A DNA stretch of 64,000 bases, taken from contig NZ_UPPP01000059.1 in the NCBI RefSeq assembly GCF_900476375.1, positions 44,489-108,488 on the forward strand, read 5' to 3'. Below the pieces are notes generated by a model. The model was not told the DNA's origin and made no database searches. It saw only the letters and a program-made list of their open reading frames with translations. Source of the stretch: Allolucifera butyrica. Lineage in GTDB: Bacteria; Bacillota; Negativicutes; Sporomusales; UPPP01. Position numbers and translations under genes: made by a program. Positions 43,682-52,973 of this stretch are shown here, one piece after another. Position 1 is the first letter of the stretch, and every line of letters starts with the position of its first letter.

Positions 43682-44506
43682 CTAAAAAGCGGGAACCACG
43701 GCACCTTTGTACTTTTCATTAATGAACTTCCTGACTGCATCGGAAGTAAGCGCTTTGGTTAATGCCTGGATTTCCGGTCTATTTTCGTCCCCTTTGCGGA
43801 CTACCAGTACGTTCACATAAGGAGAATCCTTTTGTTCAATGAACAGCGCATCCTTAGTCGGCACCAGCTTGGCTTCCAGCGCATAATTGGTATTGATGAC
43901 GGCGAGGGTAACATCGTCTAAGGCGCGAGGTAACTGCGGGGCTTCCAGTTCTACCACTTTCAGATTTTTAGGATTGTCGATAATGTCTTTGGTGGTGGCA
44001 TTGATGCCCGCGCCGTCTTTGAGTTTGATCAAACCGGCTTTCGCCAGGAGAAGCAGGGCGCGGCCGCCATTTGTCGGGTCATTGGGAATGGCTACTTGCG
44101 CACCATTGGGAACGTCATTGAGATTTTTGACTTTCTTTGAATAAATGCCCATGGGCTCAATATGAACCGCGGCGGTATAAGTTAATTGCAGGTTATGTTC
44201 GGCGCTGAACTTTTTCAAATAAGGAATATGCTGGAAAAAGTTGGCGTCCAGCTCTTTGTCGGCAACGGCCATATTGGGACGGACATAGTCGCTCATTTCT
44301 ATGATTTGCAGATCAATGCCTTCTTTGGCCAGGATGGGCTTAACCACCTTGAGTATTTCGGCATGGGGAACGGGCGTTGCCCCTACTTTTAAGACCGTTT
44401 TGGCCGGTGCTGCCGCCTGGCTGGCCGTTCCGGCCTTGTCACTGCCGCAACCGGCGACAAAGGCGACAGTTAGCAATGCGATGAATAAGAAAACAATTTT
44501 TTTCAT
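43682..44506 (-). CDS. metQ: methionine ABC transporter substrate-binding lipoprotein
   Basis: A NlpA/MetQ-family lipoprotein of 274 residues. The signal peptide ends at the lipobox VAGC (Cys about residue 20). Family motifs follow: LKVGATPVPHAEIL, the ligand-site stretches DYVRPNMAVADKELDANFFQHIPYL and VAIPNDPTNGGRALLLL, and VINTNYAL. It delivers methionine to MetNI. It is the last gene of metNIQ under SAM-I riboswitch control. The metI-metQ gap (117 bases) is unusually long and carries one copy of the inverted duplication. Confidence 0.95.
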   Translation of the reverse strand: MKKIVFLFIALLTVAFVAGCGSDKAGTASQAAAPAKTVLKVGATPVPHAEILKVVKPILAKEGIDLQIIEMSDYVRPNMAVADKELDANFFQHIPYLKKFSAEHNLQLTYTAAVHIEPMGIYSKKVKNLNDVPNGAQVAIPNDPTNGGRALLLLAKAGLIKLKDGAGINATTKDIIDNPKNLKVVELEAPQLPRALDDVTLAVINTNYALEAKLVPTKDALFIEQKDSPYVNVLVVRKGDENRPEIQALTKALTSDAVRKFINEKYKGAVVPAF

Positions 44507-44530
44507 GAAAAATCCCCCTGTTGGTTTTTA

Positions 44531-44648
44531 TTTTTTGTGGGATCAGAAAGTATAACTTTTCGGGTTATTTCTAAATAATGCATTCTTCTCAGACTCCCGA
44601 AAAGTAAAATACTTTCCTTCCATTTAAAGACCCTTTGAGTCTTTCTTA
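44531..44648 (-). repeat. inverted duplication, copy 2 (metI end and metQ leader)
   Basis: Runs from the last eight codons of metI through the intergenic hairpin to just before the metQ ribosome binding site. Its near copy lies inverted at 42971-43089, so metQ and the small genes lie between inverted arms. Confidence 0.8.
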
Positions 44649-45292
44649 TTAAGACGGCGGGCAAAATAATCGCCGCAGGATTGCACAACTTGTACTTGCG
44701 CAATCAAAATGATAACGGTTGCCAGCATGATATCGACGCGAAAACGCTGATAGCCATAACGGATGGCCAAATCTCCCAATCCACCTCCTCCAATAGCACC
44801 GGCCATGGCTGAATAACCGATAAGACTGATTATGGTGAGCGTAATTCCCAGCACAATGGCAGGAAGAGCTTCCGGGATGAGAACTTTAGTGATAATTTGG
44901 GCAGGGGAGGCGCCCATGGCTTTGGATGCTTCGACCACTCCGTAGTCGACTTCCTTCAGAGCCGATTCCACAACGCGGGCGAGAAAAGGAATGGCGGCAA
45001 TGCTGAGGGGCACAATCGCGGCGTTCGTGCCGATGGAAGTGTGAACAATCAACCGGGTAAAGGGAATAATAGCCACCATGAGAATAATGAACGGCGTCGA
45101 ACGGGTGGCATTCACCACCGCTCCCAGAAGACGGTTAAACGGCAGATTTTCCAGAATGTGGCCCCGGTCGGTTGTGACCAGGACGACCCCCAGGGGAATG
45201 CCCGCCAAGGCGGCGATAAAGGACGAGATGCCTACCATATAGGTGGTTTCCCACAGTGATTTAGCCAGCAGCGCGATCATGTCTTGCGACAT
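44624..45292 (-). CDS. metI: methionine ABC transporter permease
   Basis: An inner-membrane permease of about 222 residues with five helices. The binding-protein-dependent transport signature is visible in EASKAMGASPAQIITKVLIPEALPAIV (EAA loop, about residues 125-150), followed by GYSAMAGAIGGGGLGDLAIRYGYQRF, both diagnostic for MetI. ATG 45292 is 7 bases after GAGGTG; it overlaps the end of metN. Its last codons are part of the duplicated segment. Confidence 0.95.
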   Translation of the reverse strand: MSQDMIALLAKSLWETTYMVGISSFIAALAGIPLGVVLVTTDRGHILENLPFNRLLGAVVNATRSTPFIILMVAIIPFTRLIVHTSIGTNAAIVPLSIAAIPFLARVVESALKEVDYGVVEASKAMGASPAQIITKVLIPEALPAIVLGITLTIISLIGYSAMAGAIGGGGLGDLAIRYGYQRFRVDIMLATVIILIAQVQVVQSCGDYFARRLNKKDSKGL

Positions 45293-46319
45293 AACCAATC
45301 ACCTCAATTCGTAATTCCCGGGTGCGCAAGTAATGCAGCGCACTTTGGAGGGAACTTTGTTCGCCGGATAATTCGATAATCAACGTGCCGAAAGTGGTAC
45401 GCTGAATGTGGTCAATATTACCGTAAAGAATGCTTGTGTCTACATTAAAGCGGCGGATCATGCCGGCAATCACCGGTTCTTCCGCACTGCGCCCGATGAA
45501 AGACAGACGCAAAACCAGATTCGTATGCGGCAAAGGCTCAGGCGAGAATTCCGTGTCATGAAATAGAGCCGGTAAGTCATGGTTGATAATAGCACTGATA
45601 AAATCCCGGGTAATGGCTGTCTGCGGATTGGTGAACAATTGCAGCACCGGGCCCTGTTCGATAATTTTGCCGCCGTCAATCACGGCGACCCGGTCGCAGA
45701 TTTCTTTGATTACATGCATTTCATGGGTGATTAAGACAATGGTCAACTGCAATTGACGGTTAATATTCCGCAGCAGTTCCAGAATGGACTTGGTCGTCTG
45801 AGGATCCAGGGCGGATGTGGCTTCATCGCAGAGCAGCACTTTCGGTTGATTGGCCAGAGCCCGGGCAATTCCAACCCGCTGTTTTTGACCGCCGCTCAAT
45901 TGAGCAGGATATTGGTCTTTTTTATCCGCCAAGCCGACTAGCTCCAATAAGGGGAGCACGGCGGCGGCAATTTCCGCTTTGCTTTTTCCCGCCAGTTCCA
46001 AAGGAAATGCAACATTTTCAAATACCGTTCGCGATGATAACAGATTAAAATGCTGAAAAATCATGCCGATTTTTCGCCGTACTTGGCGCAAATGCGGTTC
46101 CGTCATGGAAGTAAGTTCTTCCCCGTCTACGGTTACGGATCCGCTGTCCGGCTGTTCCAGCATGTTGATGCAGCGGATCAAAGTGCTTTTGCCGGCGCCG
46201 CTTTTACCAATGATACCGAATATTTCGCCGCGATTGACCGTAAGGTCTACGCCTTGTAAGGCGTGAACGGATGCGGCGGAGCCCTGATAGATTTTTTCAA
46301 TTCCCTTTAGCTGTATCAC
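45261..46319 (-). CDS. metN: methionine ABC transporter ATP-binding protein
   Basis: A 352-residue ATPase. Walker A GKSGAGKS (about residue 38), signature LSGGQKQRVGIARAL, Walker B LLCDEATSALD and the H-loop VLITHEMHVI are complete. The C-terminal NIL domain (about 265-345) binds methionine and mediates feedback inhibition in the E. coli homologue. First gene of metNIQ; the SAM-I riboswitch and its terminator lie directly upstream. Confidence 0.96.
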   Translation of the reverse strand: MIQLKGIEKIYQGSAASVHALQGVDLTVNRGEIFGIIGKSGAGKSTLIRCINMLEQPDSGSVTVDGEELTSMTEPHLRQVRRKIGMIFQHFNLLSSRTVFENVAFPLELAGKSKAEIAAAVLPLLELVGLADKKDQYPAQLSGGQKQRVGIARALANQPKVLLCDEATSALDPQTTKSILELLRNINRQLQLTIVLITHEMHVIKEICDRVAVIDGGKIIEQGPVLQLFTNPQTAITRDFISAIINHDLPALFHDTEFSPEPLPHTNLVLRLSFIGRSAEEPVIAGMIRRFNVDTSILYGNIDHIQRTTFGTLIIELSGEQSSLQSALHYLRTRELRIEVIGYVARHDRAAG

Positions 46320-46384
46320 GGGGTCATTCTCCTCTCCTAGAGCCTACTTAAGAAATGCATTAATTCCAGCAGGCTCTCTTAACA

Positions 46385-46418
46385 AACAATAAAGCCTCTT
46401 CAGACAAGAAGAGGCTTT
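46385..46418 (-). terminator. SAM riboswitch terminator
   Basis: On the minus strand AAAGCCTCTTC pairs with GAAGAGGCTTT and runs into ATTGTTTG. It lies 18 bases downstream of the aptamer and is the expression platform for metNIQ. Confidence 0.85.
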
Positions 46419-46435
46419 AAACACGTTAAAGACTA

Positions 46436-46548
46436 TTCTTCATCTGCCAGGAATCCATCCTGCAGGAATTGGCACCGTTTCGTTCAGACACGAATGGTTG
46501 CCGCGGCTTCATTGGGCCTATCCCTCAGCCAACTCTTGATGAAAAACA
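46436..46548 (-). promoter_or_regulatory. SAM-I (S-box) riboswitch
   Basis: Reading the minus strand: TCATCAAGAG, GGCTGAGGGATAGGCCC, AATGAAGCC, CGGCAACC, CGGTGCCAATTCC and closing CAGATGAAG. These are the conserved S-box blocks in order, with P1 formed by TTCATC and GATGAAG. S-adenosylmethionine should promote termination and turn off methionine uptake. Confidence 0.95.
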
Positions 46549-46570
46549 TCTGATTCAGTTGTTGAAACAA

Positions 46571-46599
46571 ATAGTACCATGGATGGATAGTCCTGTCAA
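46571..46599 (-). promoter_or_regulatory. metNIQ promoter
   Basis: On the minus strand TTGACA (46599-46594), 17 bases, TACTAT (46576-46571), just upstream of the S-box. Confidence 0.75.
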
Positions 46600-46724
46600 G
46601 ATGAACAAAAAAAGATTAATTTTTACAAATATTTTTATACGATAAAGAATAAAAGAAGTAAAGGCAGGAAATGAATGAATTGGCAGAGAATGAATACTAT
46701 ATCATACTATGGAGGGAGAAAAGG

Positions 46725-47027
46725 ATGGCAGCGAATCCGAAATTGAAAGACGAGGCAACAGACCAACTGGTACGGTCTATTTTGTCGCTCAAAAATGAAG
46801 AAGAATGTTATCAGTTTTTTGAGGACATTTGCACCATAAGCGAACTGAAATCGATGGCCCAGCGGCTGGAAGTAGCCCACATGCTGAAACATGGGCATAT
46901 CTATGATGATATTGTCGCTAAAACCGGCGCCAGTACGGCGACGATCAGCCGGGTAAAACGGTGTTTATACTATGGTGCGGACGGGTATAAAATTGTATTG
47001 GCACGTTTGGACGGAGAAATGGATTGA
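46725..47027 (+). CDS. TrpR-like YerC/YecD family regulator
   Basis: A 100-residue DNA-binding protein of the TrpR/YerC family. LLSLKNEEECYQFFEDICTISELKSMAQRLEVAHML-type helices (here ILSLKNEEECYQFFEDI) precede the helix-turn-helix YDDIVAKTGASTATISRVKRCL. ATG 46725 follows GGAGGGAGAAAAGG. It is 12 bases before hisZ. YerC-type genes lie beside his genes in several Firmicutes and may repress histidine synthesis; here it is in an operon with hisZ. The ligand is unknown. Confidence 0.85.
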   Translation: MAANPKLKDEATDQLVRSILSLKNEEECYQFFEDICTISELKSMAQRLEVAHMLKHGHIYDDIVAKTGASTATISRVKRCLYYGADGYKIVLARLDGEMD

Positions 47028-47039
47028 GGTGTATTGGTG

Positions 47040-48227
47040 ATGAAACAGAATGATATGGTACTCAAGATTCCTTACGGTACCCGCGATTTTTTACCGCAGG
47101 AAGCGAAACGGAAGCGGATGATTGAAAATGCAATTGCCGGTTTGTTCACTCGCTGGGGCTACGATGAGGTTGTGACGCCGACCTTTGAATATGCGGAAAC
47201 CCTGGTTGCCGGCGCCGGCAATGACATATTGCAGGACATGTTCAAGTTTTTTGATAAAAGCAATCAGATTTTAGTGCTTCGCCCCGATATGACTACGCCC
47301 ATAGCCCGGGTGGCTGCGACCAGACTGAAGGAAGATGTTCTGCCGGTAAAGCTGTTTTACCTGACCAACGTATTCCGGTATGAACAAGCGCAAGCAGGCC
47401 GGCAGTGTGAATTTTACCAGGCCGGAGTGGAATTGCTGGGCGGGGCGGATGCGGCGGCCGACGCCGAAGTCGTGGCCCTGGCGGTTGAGTCTATGTTAGA
47501 GGCAGGCTTGCAAAATTTCCAGATTAGTCTTGGCCAGGTCCGGTTTATAAACGGTATTATGGAGGAGAGCGGTTTGTCCGCCGGAGAACGGCAATTGGTC
47601 AAGCACTTCATGGTCAGCCGGGATTTGGTAGGATTGGGTGAAGTTCTGCAAAAAAGCGCATTGGACGCAGCCGCGCAGGAATTGCTGCAAAATATTCCCC
47701 TGTTTTATGGCAAAGAGGATATGCTGAATCGCGTCTATGGCCTGGTCCGGAATGAAACCAGCCGGCAGGCTTTGACGAATTTATCGTCAATATATCAATT
47801 GTTAACTGCTTATGGCGTTGAAAAATACGTTAATTTTGATTTGGGCATTATCCGGGATTTTGACTATTATACGGGCATGGTATTTGAGGGATATACCCCG
47901 GGATTAGGTTTTCCCCTCTGTGGCGGCGGACGCTATGACAAAATGCTGGCTTCTTTTGGCGTCGATTGTCCTGCTACCGGCTTTGCTTTAGGGATTGAAC
48001 GGGTCTTGCTGGCTCTTGAGCGGCAAGGAATTTCCGTTGCCTGTGAGCCCAAAGACATATATATTGGCTGGCTGGCTGGCAAATTGCCGCAGGCGATCGG
48101 GGAGGCCGGACGGCTTCGCCGGCAGGGACGGACCGTTGAATTGGCTCTTTCGCCGCAGACGGAGGCAGAGGCGGAAGCCGAACGATGTCAAAAAGGGTAT
48201 GGCACCCTGTTATATATTGGCGGGTAA
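47040..48227 (+). CDS. hisZ: ATP phosphoribosyltransferase regulatory subunit
   Basis: A HisRS-like paralogue that activates the short form of HisG. The 395-residue protein begins KIPYGTRDFLPQEAKRKR, has motif 2 region VLRPDMTTPIARVAA and YYLTNVFRYE-type strand (FYLTNVFRYEQAQAGRQCEF), then DFDYYTGMVFEGYTPG and GGGRYDKMLASFG. It lacks a full anticodon-binding domain. ATG 47040 is 8 bases after AGGTG. The matching short hisG is encoded 1.7 kb downstream, beyond an inverted gene. Confidence 0.93.
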   Translation: MKQNDMVLKIPYGTRDFLPQEAKRKRMIENAIAGLFTRWGYDEVVTPTFEYAETLVAGAGNDILQDMFKFFDKSNQILVLRPDMTTPIARVAATRLKEDVLPVKLFYLTNVFRYEQAQAGRQCEFYQAGVELLGGADAAADAEVVALAVESMLEAGLQNFQISLGQVRFINGIMEESGLSAGERQLVKHFMVSRDLVGLGEVLQKSALDAAAQELLQNIPLFYGKEDMLNRVYGLVRNETSRQALTNLSSIYQLLTAYGVEKYVNFDLGIIRDFDYYTGMVFEGYTPGLGFPLCGGGRYDKMLASFGVDCPATGFALGIERVLLALERQGISVACEPKDIYIGWLAGKLPQAIGEAGRLRRQGRTVELALSPQTEAEAEAERCQKGYGTLLYIGG

Positions 48228-48232
48228 GCGGG

Positions 48233-48760
48233 ATGCGGCAGCGTATAAAACAGTTTATTACAGCGCTCACGGCAAAAATTACTCCCGCAGACCGGGCGTT
48301 TGTCAAGCAGTATTTAACGCCGGCAGAAGAGAGACTCTTTTGGCAAATGAACCGGCCTGACCAGCGGCATACGCTCAATGTGGCCTATACGGTGCTTCGT
48401 TTGATTGCCGGTAGGGCTCAGATCCGGCGGTTCGTTTTGATAAAAAGCGCTCTCTTGCATGACGTGGGAAAAACAAAAGGGGATGTAAGCACGGCCGATA
48501 AAGTGATTACCGTTCTGGCCCGGAGACTGCTGCCGGGACCGGCCGCCCGCTGGGGCCGTCCGGGGCGCGGCGGCCGTTTTGCCAATTTGCGGCATGCCTT
48601 CTATATTTATTTTCATCATCCCGCCCGCGGGGCACAGTTGTTGAAACAGGCCGGAACTGAGGCCGCAGTTGTCGAGATCGTGGCCAAACATCATGCAGCT
48701 CCGGTGGAAGAGGATCCACCGGAGCTGATTATATTGCGGCAAGCGGATGATAAAAATTAA
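48233..48760 (+). CDS. HD-domain protein
   Basis: A 175-residue HD phosphohydrolase-like protein. The metal ligands are H in RHTLNVAYTVL (about residue 45), HD in LLHDVGKTKGDVS (about 75) and later His residues in YFHHPARGAQLL and AKHHAAP. The substrate is unknown; such proteins act on nucleotides or second messengers. ATG 48233 is 5 bases after hisZ, with only a weak GCGGG site, so it is probably translated from the same mRNA by coupling. Confidence 0.82.
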   Translation: MRQRIKQFITALTAKITPADRAFVKQYLTPAEERLFWQMNRPDQRHTLNVAYTVLRLIAGRAQIRRFVLIKSALLHDVGKTKGDVSTADKVITVLARRLLPGPAARWGRPGRGGRFANLRHAFYIYFHHPARGAQLLKQAGTEAAVVEIVAKHHAAPVEEDPPELIILRQADDKN

Positions 48761-48784
48761 TTATCCCATTTTTATGGTTTTATG

Positions 48785-49738
48785 TCAGTACCCTTTCATT
48801 TTGTCAATCCGGTTCGACACTTCTCTTCCCTGGCAGTACCGGGCAAGGTCTTCGGCAAATAGTTTTATGGCCCGGTCCAGATAAAAAGGCGACAACGCAG
48901 CAACATGCGGCGTTATGATAACATTGGGCATTTCCCACAAGGGATTGTCTGCGGCCAGCGGTTCCTGCTCGAACACATCCAGGCCGGCTCCCCGGATCAG
49001 TTCCTGCTGCAGGGCGGTGATCAGGTCTTGCTGGCATACGACCGGTCCCCGGGCAATATTGATAAAGTAGGCAGACCGTTTCATGGCCCGGAAGTGTTCC
49101 AGGGTAAACAGCCCCCGGGTTTCTTCAATGAGCGGCAAGGCGACGACGACGACATCCGCCGCGGCCAGCAACTCGGGAAGCTGTTCGGGCGGCAGCAGTT
49201 TATCCACAAAAATTTCATTTGTCAGGGTTCGTTTGGTGGCAAGAACATGCATGCCGAGGCATTTGGCCTTTTTGGCAATTTCCCGGCCAATACTGCCCAA
49301 ACCGATGATTCCTATGGTTTTTTCGTAGAGTTCGTCGGTACGGACCCGTTCCCAGGTTTTATTTTGCTGCTGGCGAATGAACAGGTTGATACCGCGGGTG
49401 AAAGCCAGAAGAAGGGACAAAACATGTTCTGATACGGGAATTCCATGAATGCCTTTGGAATTGGTAATAATAATATCGCTTTGCTGCAGTTCCGGAAAAA
49501 GCAGACCTTCCACCCCGGCGGTCAAGGCGTGTACCCATTTAAGATTCGGCGCGGCGGCAACTAAGGGACGGATATCCATATAGCCCCAGGCAAGCAGGAT
49601 TTCCGTGTCCTGGATAGATTCGCCGGCTTGCTCCGGGGTGCTGCATATTATATTGGCGTTAGGAGCCACATTCTGGATAGCGTCGATATGACGGGCCGAC
49701 AGATGGTTTAAGACGAGGATATTCAGTGCGGGTGACAT
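48785..49738 (-). CDS. D-2-hydroxyacid dehydrogenase family protein
   Basis: A 317-residue NAD(P)-dependent oxidoreductase. The Rossmann motif GIIGLGSIGREIAKKAKCLGM lies at about 140-160. The catalytic Arg is in NIARGPVV, Glu in FEQEPLA and His in ITPHVAALSP, all in canonical order. The substrate (glyoxylate, hydroxypyruvate, 2-ketoacid or other) cannot be decided. ATG 49738 follows AAGGGGGG. It is transcribed against the flanking his genes and separates hisZ from hisG. Confidence 0.88.
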   Translation of the reverse strand: MSPALNILVLNHLSARHIDAIQNVAPNANIICSTPEQAGESIQDTEILLAWGYMDIRPLVAAAPNLKWVHALTAGVEGLLFPELQQSDIIITNSKGIHGIPVSEHVLSLLLAFTRGINLFIRQQQNKTWERVRTDELYEKTIGIIGLGSIGREIAKKAKCLGMHVLATKRTLTNEIFVDKLLPPEQLPELLAAADVVVVALPLIEETRGLFTLEHFRAMKRSAYFINIARGPVVCQQDLITALQQELIRGAGLDVFEQEPLAADNPLWEMPNVIITPHVAALSPFYLDRAIKLFAEDLARYCQGREVSNRIDKMKGY

Positions 49739-49812
49739 GATAACCCCCCTTTATTACATTTAGTATCGTGCCAATTTATTCTACATATACATAGAATTTC
49801 CTACTTGCAGGG

Positions 49813-49841
49813 TTGACGAATTCTTTAGTGGATGATAAGAT
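49813..49841 (+). promoter_or_regulatory. promoter of the hisGDCBHAFI operon
   Basis: TTGACG at 49813-49818, 17 bases, TAAGAT at 49836-49841. The short leader (about 45 bases) has no T-box or riboswitch that I can see. Confidence 0.65.
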
Positions 49842-49892
49842 ATTCAATATATTAATACTTTAAATAACTAAAGAAATGCAGGAGGTTGCTGG

Positions 49893-50558
49893 ATGACATC
49901 AAGTGATATGGATTATTTGACGGTCGCCTTGCCGAAGGGAAAATTGTTTGAGCCGGCAGCCCGGATTCTGGCGAAAGCAGGCTATACGGCCCAGGGATTG
50001 AGTGAAAATTCCCGGAAGCTCGTGATTGCCAATGAAGAAAAAAGGATCCGGTTTATTATTACCAAAACCGGCGACTTGCCTACCTATGTGGAATACGGCG
50101 CGGCAGACATCGGCATTATCGGCAAGGATGTGTTATTGGAAGAAAATAAAGATGTTTATGAATTACTGGATTTAAAATTTGGCTATTGCCGGATGATGGT
50201 CGCTGTTCCTAAGGAGTTATTAAAGGAAAAACTCAGTGATTATGCCCATATGCGGGTGGCCACTAAATATTCGGCGACGGCCGAACGGTTTTTCCACAGT
50301 ATGGGAATTCAAGTGGAGATTATTAAACTGAATGGCTCGATTGAGCTGGCGCCCATGGTCGGGTTGGCGGAATTAATTGTTGATTTGGTGGAAACGGGGC
50401 GTACTTTGCGGGAAAACAACCTGATTGAAGTGGCTGAGGTTCATCCGGCTACGGCCCGGCTGATTGCCAACCGGGTCAGTTTCAAGGTGAAATTCGACCG
50501 GATTCATCAGCTGGCGGAAGAGATCCGCGCTGTCTTGGAAAGCGGGGCTGCCGAATGA
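49893..50558 (+). CDS. hisG: ATP phosphoribosyltransferase, short (HisZ-dependent) form
   Basis: First step of histidine synthesis, PRPP plus ATP. At 221 residues it lacks the C-terminal regulatory domain of the long form and so needs HisZ. LTVALPKGKLFEPAARIL, ADIGIIGKDVLLE, and the PRPP loop ELIVDLVETGRTLRENNL are present. ATG 49893 follows GGAGG. Its stop overlaps the hisD start. Confidence 0.96.
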   Translation: MTSSDMDYLTVALPKGKLFEPAARILAKAGYTAQGLSENSRKLVIANEEKRIRFIITKTGDLPTYVEYGAADIGIIGKDVLLEENKDVYELLDLKFGYCRMMVAVPKELLKEKLSDYAHMRVATKYSATAERFFHSMGIQVEIIKLNGSIELAPMVGLAELIVDLVETGRTLRENNLIEVAEVHPATARLIANRVSFKVKFDRIHQLAEEIRAVLESGAAE

Positions 50559-51922
50559 GACGTATAGAAACGCGGGACTTAACCCGTTTGGAACTAAGAA
50601 GCCTTTTAACCAAACCTTCCTTTGACCAGCTGGAGTTGGGAGAAACGGCCCGCCGGCGGGTCAAGGAACTCTTTGGCGAGGAATTGACGGCAGCTCAGGT
50701 TGTAGACCGGATTGTCAGGGAGGTCCGGCAGCAGGGCGACCAGGCGCTGCTATACTATACCCGGGCGATTGACGGCGTAGATTTGTCGGCTGCTGCACTG
50801 GAAGTCAGTGAAAAAGAGTGGCAGGCAGCTTATGAAAAAATAGAGGCGCCGGTTCTTGCTTCCCTGCGTAAAGCCGTGGCCAATGTGCGCCGTTATCATG
50901 AAGAGCAGATGCCTAGGTCCTGGCTGACTTACCGGGAGCAAGGCGCCATGCTTGGTCAAAACTGCCTTCCCCTGAACCGGGTGGGAATCTATGTCCCGGG
51001 AGGAACGGCAACCTATCCTTCTTCGGTGGTTATGAACGCCGTACCGGCGGTAGTGGCCGGTGTCGGGGAGATTATTATGGTGGCGCCGCCGGCCAGGGAC
51101 GGCAGTATGAATCCCTATGTACTGGCGGCGGCGAAAGAAGCCGGTGTGACCCGGATTTTTAAAGCCGGCGGGGCCCAGGCCATAGCGGCGCTGGCCTTTG
51201 GTACGGAAACGGTGCCGCAGGTGGATAAAATCACCGGGCCGGGCAACATCTTTGTTACCCTGGCGAAAAAGGCGGTTTACGGGTATTGCGACATTGATAT
51301 GCTGGCCGGTCCCAGTGAAATTTTAATTGTGGCCGACGGGACGGCGGATCCGGAATATGTGGCCGCCGATATGTTAAGCCAGGCGGAACACGATGTACTG
51401 GCCTCAAGCATTGTGATTACCGATGATGCGGCATTGGCGGATCAGGTCATGCTGGCGGCGGAAAGACAGCTGGCCCGGCTGCCGCGGCAGGAAATCGCTC
51501 AGGCGGCGCTGGCGAAAAACGGCCTGTTACTTGTCGCCGGGGATATAATGGAAGCGATGGAACTTGCCAACTTAGCGGCGCCGGAACATTTGGAAATCGT
51601 TACGGCCGAGCCGTTCCAACTGCTGCCTTACGTGAAAAATGCCGGGGCTGTATTCTTGGGGCCTTATTCGCCGGAACCATTGGGAGACTACCTGGCCGGT
51701 CCGAATCATGTCCTGCCGACCGGCGGAACAGCCCGTTTTTATTCGGTTCTGAATGTGGAGACATTTATGAAAAAGACCAGCATTATAGCCTATACGCCGG
51801 AAGCGCTGGCCGGGGTAAGCCAGGACATAATCCGTTTGGCCGAGACGGAAGGTTTGGCGGCGCATGCCAACGCGATCCGGGTGAGAGGAGAAAGACTATG
51901 TGGCAAATCAGACCGGGTTTAG
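50555..51922 (+). CDS. hisD: histidinol dehydrogenase
   Basis: Oxidises L-histidinol to histidine in two NAD-dependent steps. The 455-residue protein shows RVGIYVPGGTATYPSSVVMNAVPA, KAGGAQAIAALAFGTE, KITGPGNIFV, MLAGPSEILIVAD, QAEHDVLA (zinc ligands Gln/His) and PEHLEIVT. It overlaps hisG by four bases and hisC by 25. Normal length. Confidence 0.97.
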   Translation: MRRIETRDLTRLELRSLLTKPSFDQLELGETARRRVKELFGEELTAAQVVDRIVREVRQQGDQALLYYTRAIDGVDLSAAALEVSEKEWQAAYEKIEAPVLASLRKAVANVRRYHEEQMPRSWLTYREQGAMLGQNCLPLNRVGIYVPGGTATYPSSVVMNAVPAVVAGVGEIIMVAPPARDGSMNPYVLAAAKEAGVTRIFKAGGAQAIAALAFGTETVPQVDKITGPGNIFVTLAKKAVYGYCDIDMLAGPSEILIVADGTADPEYVAADMLSQAEHDVLASSIVITDDAALADQVMLAAERQLARLPRQEIAQAALAKNGLLLVAGDIMEAMELANLAAPEHLEIVTAEPFQLLPYVKNAGAVFLGPYSPEPLGDYLAGPNHVLPTGGTARFYSVLNVETFMKKTSIIAYTPEALAGVSQDIIRLAETEGLAAHANAIRVRGERLCGKSDRV

Positions 51923-52959
51923 AAACCTTAAAACCCTACTCGGTAGAGGAAACAGCGTGGAAAATCAGGCTTGACGCCAACGAACGGCCGGCCAATCTGC
52001 CGCCGGCGGTGCGGGACGAGGTGGCTGCCCGGCTGGCGGCGCTGCCTTTTCACCGTTATCCCGACATGCATATGACAACCTTACGGACCATGATCGCCCG
52101 GAGCCTAGGGGTAACGGCCGGGCAGGTGCTCATCGGCAGCGGTTCCAGCGAGATTCTGGCGGTATTATGCCAGATTTTTGGCGGACGGGACCGGCATATT
52201 GTATTTCCGGCGCCGTCTTTTTCCATGTATGGGATTTATGCGAAACTGTCCGACAGCCGGCCGGCTGTTGTCCAACTAGAGACGGATTTTTCCCTGGACC
52301 GGGAAAAAGTTTTGGCGGCGGCCGCGAAAACGGAAGCCGGTCTGATTATCTTATGCACGCCGAATAATCCGACAGGCAATGTAATCCCCCTGCCGGATAT
52401 TGAATACATTTTGTCCCGGGCGTCCTGCCCGGTAATTGTGGATGAGGCGTATCAGGAGTTTGCCGCCGGCCCGTCGGCGCTGTCCCTGCTCGGTAAATAT
52501 CCCAATTTGATTGTTGCCAGAACCTTTTCCAAGGCCTATGGACTGGCATCCGCCCGGGTAGGGTACATGGTGGCCGGCGAGGCCCTGGCGAGAGAGGTAA
52601 GTAAAGTCCTGCTGCCGTATCATGTGAATGCGTTGTCGCTGACGGCTGCGGAAGTCGTTTATGCCCGGCGGGATGATTTTGCACCCGGCATCCGGGAAAT
52701 TATTGCGGAACGGGAGCGTTTGAGCAGCGAGTTGAGCCGGGTGAAGGGACTCACGGTTTTTCCCTCGGCCACTAATTTTTTGCTTGTCCAGGCGCAAGCG
52801 CCGGAACTTCTTTTGCAGTGTTTCCGGCAAGGGGAAATTGGTGTCCGGGATTTTAGCAAAGCGTCCGGCCTTACCGGCTGTGTCCGGATTACCGTGGGTA
52901 CGGCGGCGGAAAATGACAGTTTGCTGGCGGCGGCCCGTCAGTATGGCAAGGATCGATAA
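51898..52959 (+). CDS. hisC: histidinol-phosphate aminotransferase
   Basis: A PLP enzyme of 353 residues transferring an amino group to imidazole-acetol phosphate. [44 protein letters not shown] and the Schiff-base lysine in [18 protein letters not shown] are clear. ATG 51898 lies inside the end of hisD after GAGAGGAG. A putative role in tyrosine or phenylalanine transamination is possible in organisms of this type but not shown here. Confidence 0.95.
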   Translation: MWQIRPGLETLKPYSVEETAWKIRLDANERPANLPPAVRDEVAARLAALPFHRYPDMHMTTLRTMIARSLGVTAGQVLIGSGSSEILAVLCQIFGGRDRHIVFPAPSFSMYGIYAKLSDSRPAVVQLETDFSLDREKVLAAAAKTEAGLIILCTPNNPTGNVIPLPDIEYILSRASCPVIVDEAYQEFAAGPSALSLLGKYPNLIVARTFSKAYGLASARVGYMVAGEALAREVSKVLLPYHVNALSLTAAEVVYARRDDFAPGIREIIAERERLSSELSRVKGLTVFPSATNFLLVQAQAPELLLQCFRQGEIGVRDFSKASGLTGCVRITVGTAAENDSLLAAARQYGKDR

Positions 52960-52973
52960 GTGAGGTGAAGGAA

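Noticed and set aside
44503..44703. 66-codon minus-strand frame across the metI-metQ gap
   Set aside because: It overlaps the end of metI in another frame and crosses the duplicated hairpin; no ribosome binding site.
49739..49892. Leader of hisG searched for a T-box
   Set aside because: Too short and without the T-box sequence or a specifier hairpin.
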